Made by a program: the position numbers and the translations under genes. The notes beneath the pieces were generated by a model. The model ran no database searches, was not told the DNA's origin, and worked only from the letters and a program-made list of their open reading frames with translations. From Cohnella candidum (GTDB lineage: Bacteria > Bacillota > Bacilli > Paenibacillales > Paenibacillaceae): DNA of 64,000 bases. Shown here piece by piece: positions 60,653 through 64,000 of this stretch (the first letter of the stretch is position 1; each line of letters begins with the position of its first letter). The stretch spans positions 1,151,001-1,215,000 of the forward strand of contig NZ_CP033433.1 of assembly GCF_003713065.1 (NCBI RefSeq), written 5' to 3'.

Positions 60653-61225
60653 ATGCTCGTTACGATCGTGGCATTTGACGAATTCACGGATATCGACGTT
60701 TTCTTGCCTTGGGACTTACTGAATCGGGTAAACCGCAAGGATTGGCAAGTGAAGCTGGTCGGCACGGCGTCGACCCATACTTCCATCGCAGGACTTACCA
60801 TCCCGATGCACGGCGATCTTAGCGATGTTGTCCAAGCGGACGCCGTTCTGATCGCGAGCGGTCCCGGTACCCGCAAGCTCATGAAGGACGAGGATTTTCT
60901 GGCGAAGCTGCAAATCGATCCCGAGAGACAGCTGATCGCGTCCATGTGCTCCGGCGCCTTGATCCTCGGGGCGAAAGGATTGCTTCGGAACAAACAGGCG
61001 ACTACTTATCCGACGGCTAAGAAACTGCTCGAACAATTCGGCGTCGAAGTGGTGGAAAAGGATTTCGTGAACGAAGGCAACGTGTCCACTGCAGCGGGCT
61101 GCTTGGCCGCGATTACGTTGACGGGCTGGATCATCGAGCGGCTGACCGATTCCAAGACACGGGAACGCGTAATCCAATCGGTGCAACCGGTCGGCGCGGG
61201 GCTGTATTTTGAGGAGCAGGAGTGA
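60653..61225 (+). CDS. DJ-1/PfpI family protein
   Basis: This 190-residue glutamine-amidotransferase-like protein has an N-terminal strand (LVTIVAFDEFTDIDVFLPWD), the nucleophile elbow ASMCSGALILG (Cys near residue 105), and YPTAKKLLEQFGVEVVEKDF. The PfpI subgroup includes isonitrile hydratases and protein deglycases. GAGAAGAGG lies upstream. The stop overlaps a GTG start for DinB. Confidence 0.84.
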   Translation: MLVTIVAFDEFTDIDVFLPWDLLNRVNRKDWQVKLVGTASTHTSIAGLTIPMHGDLSDVVQADAVLIASGPGTRKLMKDEDFLAKLQIDPERQLIASMCSGALILGAKGLLRNKQATTYPTAKKLLEQFGVEVVEKDFVNEGNVSTAAGCLAAITLTGWIIERLTDSKTRERVIQSVQPVGAGLYFEEQE

Positions 61226-61230
61226 TCTGC

Positions 61231-61695
61231 ATGCTCAAGTTATTCCAATATAACTGGCAAGTGAGGGAAGAGTGGTTCGCGCTTTGCCGTGGGTTGCCGC
61301 AAGAAGAATTGCTGAAGGAAAGGACAGGCGGCGTAGGTTCGATCCTGAAGACGCTGTTTCACATCGTCGAAGCGGAATACAGCTGGATTGACGCGTTGAA
61401 GGGTAACTCGCCGGAAGAACCGGACTTCAACGATTACCGTTCGCTGGAACGGGTGGAACAACTTCAGGCACAATATCGGCCGGACGTTTTGGCCTTCGTT
61501 GAAGCTTGGACGGATGAGCAAGAGATTCATAATCTCATCGTTCCTTGGAATACGAATGTCTCATGTACATACGGTGAAGTGATGCGGCATGTCATCGCCC
61601 ATGAAATCCATCACGTCGGCCAGCTCTCCGTATGGTCGAGGGAACTGGGCATCAAGCCTCCGTCCGCGAACTTCGTCGGAAGGGGTTTGGCATGA
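61231..61695 (+). CDS. DinB-family protein
   Basis: This 154-residue four-helix-bundle protein of the DinB/YfiT metal-binding superfamily carries the ligand histidines in LKTLFHIVEAEYSWIDAL and VIAHEIHHVGQLSVW. Members are often thiol-dependent (bacillithiol) transferases or unknown. A GTG at 61222 overlapping the previous stop is an alternative start. The stop overlaps the next ATG. Confidence 0.83.
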   Translation: MLKLFQYNWQVREEWFALCRGLPQEELLKERTGGVGSILKTLFHIVEAEYSWIDALKGNSPEEPDFNDYRSLERVEQLQAQYRPDVLAFVEAWTDEQEIHNLIVPWNTNVSCTYGEVMRHVIAHEIHHVGQLSVWSRELGIKPPSANFVGRGLA

Positions 61696-62246
61696 GCGTA
61701 AAACTGGAAACGTCCCGGCTGCTGTTGCGGACAATCGGTGAGTCCCATTCTGCCGCGGTGCTGGATTTCGTCGTCCGTAACCGGCATTTTCTTGCCGAAT
61801 GGGAGCCGCTGCGATCGCCGGCCTATTTTACGGAAGAAGAGCAGCGCCGCATGCTGACGAATGACACGAAAGCCATGGAGCAGGGGCAGTTGCTGAAATT
61901 ATGGATTTTCAAAAGGGACGAACCGGAGCGGGTCATCGGATGCGTCAGTTTGAGCAATATCGTCGGGGGCGCGTTCCAATCCTGCCATCTCGGTTACAAA
62001 ATGGACCAAGAAGAGAACGGCAAGGGCTTCATGACCGAAGCGGTGAAGCACATTTCCGATTATGGTTTCCGGGTTTTGAAGCTCCACCGGATCGAAGCGA
62101 ACATCATGCCGAGGAATGCCGCCTCGCTCAAAGTCGTCGAGAAGCTCGGATTCAACGATGAGGGCCTCGCTCGGAAATATCTCAAAATCAACGGCAAGTG
62201 GGAAGACCACATCCATATGGTTTTGTTGAACGAAGAGCTTGAATAG
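61692..62246 (+). CDS. GNAT acetyltransferase (RimJ/RimL type)
   Basis: This 184-residue protein aligns with ribosomal-protein-alanine acetyltransferase-like enzymes: LETSRLLLRTIGESHSAAVL, HLGYKMDQEENGKGFMTEAV and HRIEANIMPRNAASLKVVEK, then LGFNDEGLARKYLKINGKWE. The substrate cannot be assigned. It is coupled to dinB by an ATGA overlap. Confidence 0.85.
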   Translation: MSVKLETSRLLLRTIGESHSAAVLDFVVRNRHFLAEWEPLRSPAYFTEEEQRRMLTNDTKAMEQGQLLKLWIFKRDEPERVIGCVSLSNIVGGAFQSCHLGYKMDQEENGKGFMTEAVKHISDYGFRVLKLHRIEANIMPRNAASLKVVEKLGFNDEGLARKYLKINGKWEDHIHMVLLNEELE

Positions 62247-62260
62247 AGGAGGCTGGGAGC

Positions 62261-62893
62261 ATGGGTTTGAAAGCATCCATCGCACGGAATTTCAGAAAGC
62301 CGACCGGATTTATGGGCTGGTTGATCGGAAAGTTCATGAACAAAGGCAACGACTTCATGAATCGATTTACAATCGGGTTCCTGGATCCGCAGCCGAGCGA
62401 CCGCATCCTGGAGATCGGTTTCGGCAACGGCAAATACATGCGCGAAATCGCCGAGAAGATGACAAACGGCCTGATGGCGGGGGTGGATTACTCCCGGACG
62501 ATGGTGGACCAAGCGAAGAAACGCAACCGCGCATTCATCCGTAAAGGCGTAGTCGACATCAAACTCGGCGAAGTGAATCGCATCCCGTTCGATACCGGTG
62601 CTTTCGATAAGGTGTTCACCGTGAATACGATCTACTTCTGGCCGAATCCTGACTCGGATATCCAGGAGGTCCGGAGGATTCTCAAACCCGGCGGCCGGCT
62701 TCTGATTGCTTTCCGTTCCAAGGAGAAAATGGAGAAGCTCGATCTCGCCCGCCACGGTTTCACCCTGTATGAGCCGGAGCAAGTGAAGGAACTCGCGCGG
62801 AAGGCGGGATTTACGGACATCCGTCTGGAATCGTCGGAAGACGGTACGATGGACGTGAATTGCCTGATCGCCGTGAAGCCGGCCGACGCGTAA
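62261..62893 (+). CDS. Class I SAM-dependent methyltransferase
   Basis: This 210-residue methyltransferase has motif I in RILEIGFGNGKYMREIAEKM, motif II GLMAGVDYSRTMVDQAKKRN, DTGAFDKVFTVNTIYFWPNP and the post-motif VRRILKPGGRLLIAF. An N-terminal helical segment (FRKPTGFMGWLIGKFMNKGN) precedes it. The substrate is unknown. It lies 14 bases after the GNAT gene. Confidence 0.84.
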   Translation: MGLKASIARNFRKPTGFMGWLIGKFMNKGNDFMNRFTIGFLDPQPSDRILEIGFGNGKYMREIAEKMTNGLMAGVDYSRTMVDQAKKRNRAFIRKGVVDIKLGEVNRIPFDTGAFDKVFTVNTIYFWPNPDSDIQEVRRILKPGGRLLIAFRSKEKMEKLDLARHGFTLYEPEQVKELARKAGFTDIRLESSEDGTMDVNCLIAVKPADA

Positions 62894-62920
62894 AACAACA
62901 AGGGAGCTGACATCATCGAC

Positions 62921-63418
62921 ATGGCTAGAACGATTCAATTGGCAGATGGAAGAACGGTAGAAGTCGAATGCTTGAGCTGCGCGCTCACCGGCGGTCTCAT
63001 CCAACCGACGGGCGGCGTCATCGTGGAGACGGACCTGTTCCATGCGCATCAGGACGTCGCCTATCCGATCCGCGGCTTAGTCATCTTGGCCTCGAAACGA
63101 CACTTTTACGGGATGGACGAATTAACGCAACAGGAACAAGCCGAGTTTATCTGGCTCGTTCATACGATTCGCCAGAAACAGCGGGAACTGCTGGGCATCG
63201 AACATGTCTACTATTTCTATAACGAGGACACGACGCACCATTTTCATCTGTGGATGGTACCCCGGTACGAATGGATGAACGCGTTCGGTCGCTCCGTCGA
63301 ATCGCTTCGTCCCGTGCTGCTGCACGCCCGCAACGAACTTAACACGGAGGAGAACCTGAAGGACGTGCTGGAAAGCATCGAAATCCTCCGCGAAGGACTG
63401 AAGGATTTCAAACGTTAG
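62921..63418 (+). CDS. HIT-like protein with altered His triad
   Basis: This 165-residue protein has a HIT-fold pattern: CLSCALTGGLIQPTGGVIVE, LFHAHQDVAYPIRGLVILAS, GMDELTQQEQAEFIWLVHTI and DTTHHFHLWMVPRYEW. The HIT motif HxHxHxx appears as HFHLWMV, with Trp replacing the third His, as in some nucleotide phosphorylase-like branches. It may act on nucleotides or be non-catalytic. Confidence 0.72.
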   Translation: MARTIQLADGRTVEVECLSCALTGGLIQPTGGVIVETDLFHAHQDVAYPIRGLVILASKRHFYGMDELTQQEQAEFIWLVHTIRQKQRELLGIEHVYYFYNEDTTHHFHLWMVPRYEWMNAFGRSVESLRPVLLHARNELNTEENLKDVLESIEILREGLKDFKR

Positions 63419-63439
63419 AAATAAAGGAGGGGCCGATAC

Positions 63440-64000
63440 ATGCTGAACCATGACGACGCCTATCATCAATCGATCGAGCAGCCTTACGAGTTGCTCGTCA
63501 GCAAGGAAGATCTGGACGGCAACATTTCGGCTGCCATCGAGGAAATCGTGGACGTCACGGGCAAGGACATCGTCGATATCGGCGCCGGTACCGGGCGTTT
63601 AGCCTGTATGCTCGCCCCGAACGCTAGGGGGGTAACCGCCTTCGATTTCGCGGCCGACATGCTGCGGATTGCGGCAGACAAGCTAACGGGCATGGGGCTG
63701 TCCAACTGGAAGGTCTCGGTGGCCGACTCCAGACAGTTGCCGCTGGAAGAGCGTTCGGCGGACGTCGTCACGGCCGGTTGGAGCATCTGCTACCTCGGCA
63801 GCTCGAATAATGAGGGATGGGAAACCGATTTGCGCCGGGTGATGGACGAGATCGACCGCATTCTCAGGCCGGGCGGTGCGGCGATCATTTTCGAAACGCT
63901 GGGAACCGGCAACGAAGAGCCGGCCGTGCCCGAAAGTCTTGCAGCCTATTATTCCGCGCTTGTCGAACAATACGGCTTCCGTCACCGGTGGATCCGGACG
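63440..64000 (+). CDS. Class I SAM-dependent methyltransferase, 3' end outside window
   Basis: ATG 63440 follows AAAGGAGGGG and the frame stays open to the window end (187 codons). Motif I is GKDIVDIGAGTGRLACMLAP, followed by GVTAFDFAADMLRIAADKL, SADVVTAGWSICYLGSSN and IDRILRPGGAAIIFETLGTG. It is a UbiE/MenG-like fold with an unknown substrate. Confidence 0.85.
   Translation, partial: MLNHDDAYHQSIEQPYELLVSKEDLDGNISAAIEEIVDVTGKDIVDIGAGTGRLACMLAPNARGVTAFDFAADMLRIAADKLTGMGLSNWKVSVADSRQLPLEERSADVVTAGWSICYLGSSNNEGWETDLRRVMDEIDRILRPGGAAIIFETLGTGNEEPAVPESLAAYYSALVEQYGFRHRWIRT

Overview
The window is a stretch of a high-GC, endospore-forming Bacillota chromosome, most likely Paenibacillaceae (Paenibacillus/Cohnella type). 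This rests on the Bacillales gene order ymfH-ymfI-ymfJ-ymfK-rodZ ... pgsA-cinA-recA, then rny-ymdB-spoVS ... miaB-ricA (ymcA), on the presence of spoVS behind a sequence that fits a sigma-H promoter, and on GC-rich codon use. The genus assignment is inference.

Layout. 1-22.7 kb is conserved core: a partial M16 peptidase, ymfI, ymfJ, ymfK, rodZ-like, yajQ, rimO, pgsA, cinA, recA (SOS box), recX, rny, ymdB, spoVS, an M19 dipeptidase, a two-subunit 2-oxoacid:ferredoxin oxidoreductase, a PduL-type phosphotransacylase, glycerate kinase, miaB, ricA and an iron alcohol dehydrogenase. 22.7-26 kb is a biotin-uptake ECF module: bioY behind a clear BirA operator, a divergent EcfA ATPase, and an EcfA-EcfT fusion. 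26-32.1 kb holds an MFS exporter, a small hypothetical gene, two Nudix/VOC enzymes including fosB, a lipoprotein, a GNAT gene, and an operon of a sugar cation symporter with a ChbG-type deacetylase.

32.4-46 kb is a complete-looking ethanolamine-utilisation microcompartment operon on the plus strand: eutL, an eutK-like shell protein with a SAP-like tail, eutE, eutM, a pduL/eutD-type phosphotransacylase, a flavoprotein-like protein, eutN, eutS, eutP, the eutW-eutV two-component antiterminator, eutA, eutB, eutC, a 42-residue membrane protein and an APC-family permease that probably replaces EutH. A cre site and a candidate EutV-controlled attenuator precede eutL. EutBC makes acetaldehyde inside the shell, EutE converts it to acetyl-CoA, and the phosphotransacylase makes acetyl phosphate. 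eutT, eutH, eutQ and eutG are not in the window.

46-50.5 kb carries two LysE-family exporters and a GNAT gene, interleaved with three disrupted genes (GNAT, metallo-beta-lactamase, DUF3891).

50.6-55.1 kb is the most interesting part: an AT-rich array of five single- or double-gene units, all on the plus strand, separated by four structured repeats of 157-163 bp. Their outer and inner boxes match the R''/L''...L'/R' architecture of integron attC sites (RYYYAAC ... GTTRRRY). A right half-site lies at the left edge and a left half-site at the right edge. The units encode a small hypothetical protein, a small membrane protein, a HEPN protein (RX4H), a ThsB-like TIR protein coupled to a membrane protein, and a DUF1883-TIR protein. 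This looks like an integron-type cassette array loaded with defence-type genes. No integrase is in the window.

55.3-64 kb is a mosaic of small accessory enzymes, several of them translationally coupled: a broken Nudix gene, a pentapeptide protein, PaiB-like, RidA, SRPBCC, an epimerase, GNATs, VOC, DJ-1/PfpI, DinB, two methyltransferases and a HIT-like protein.
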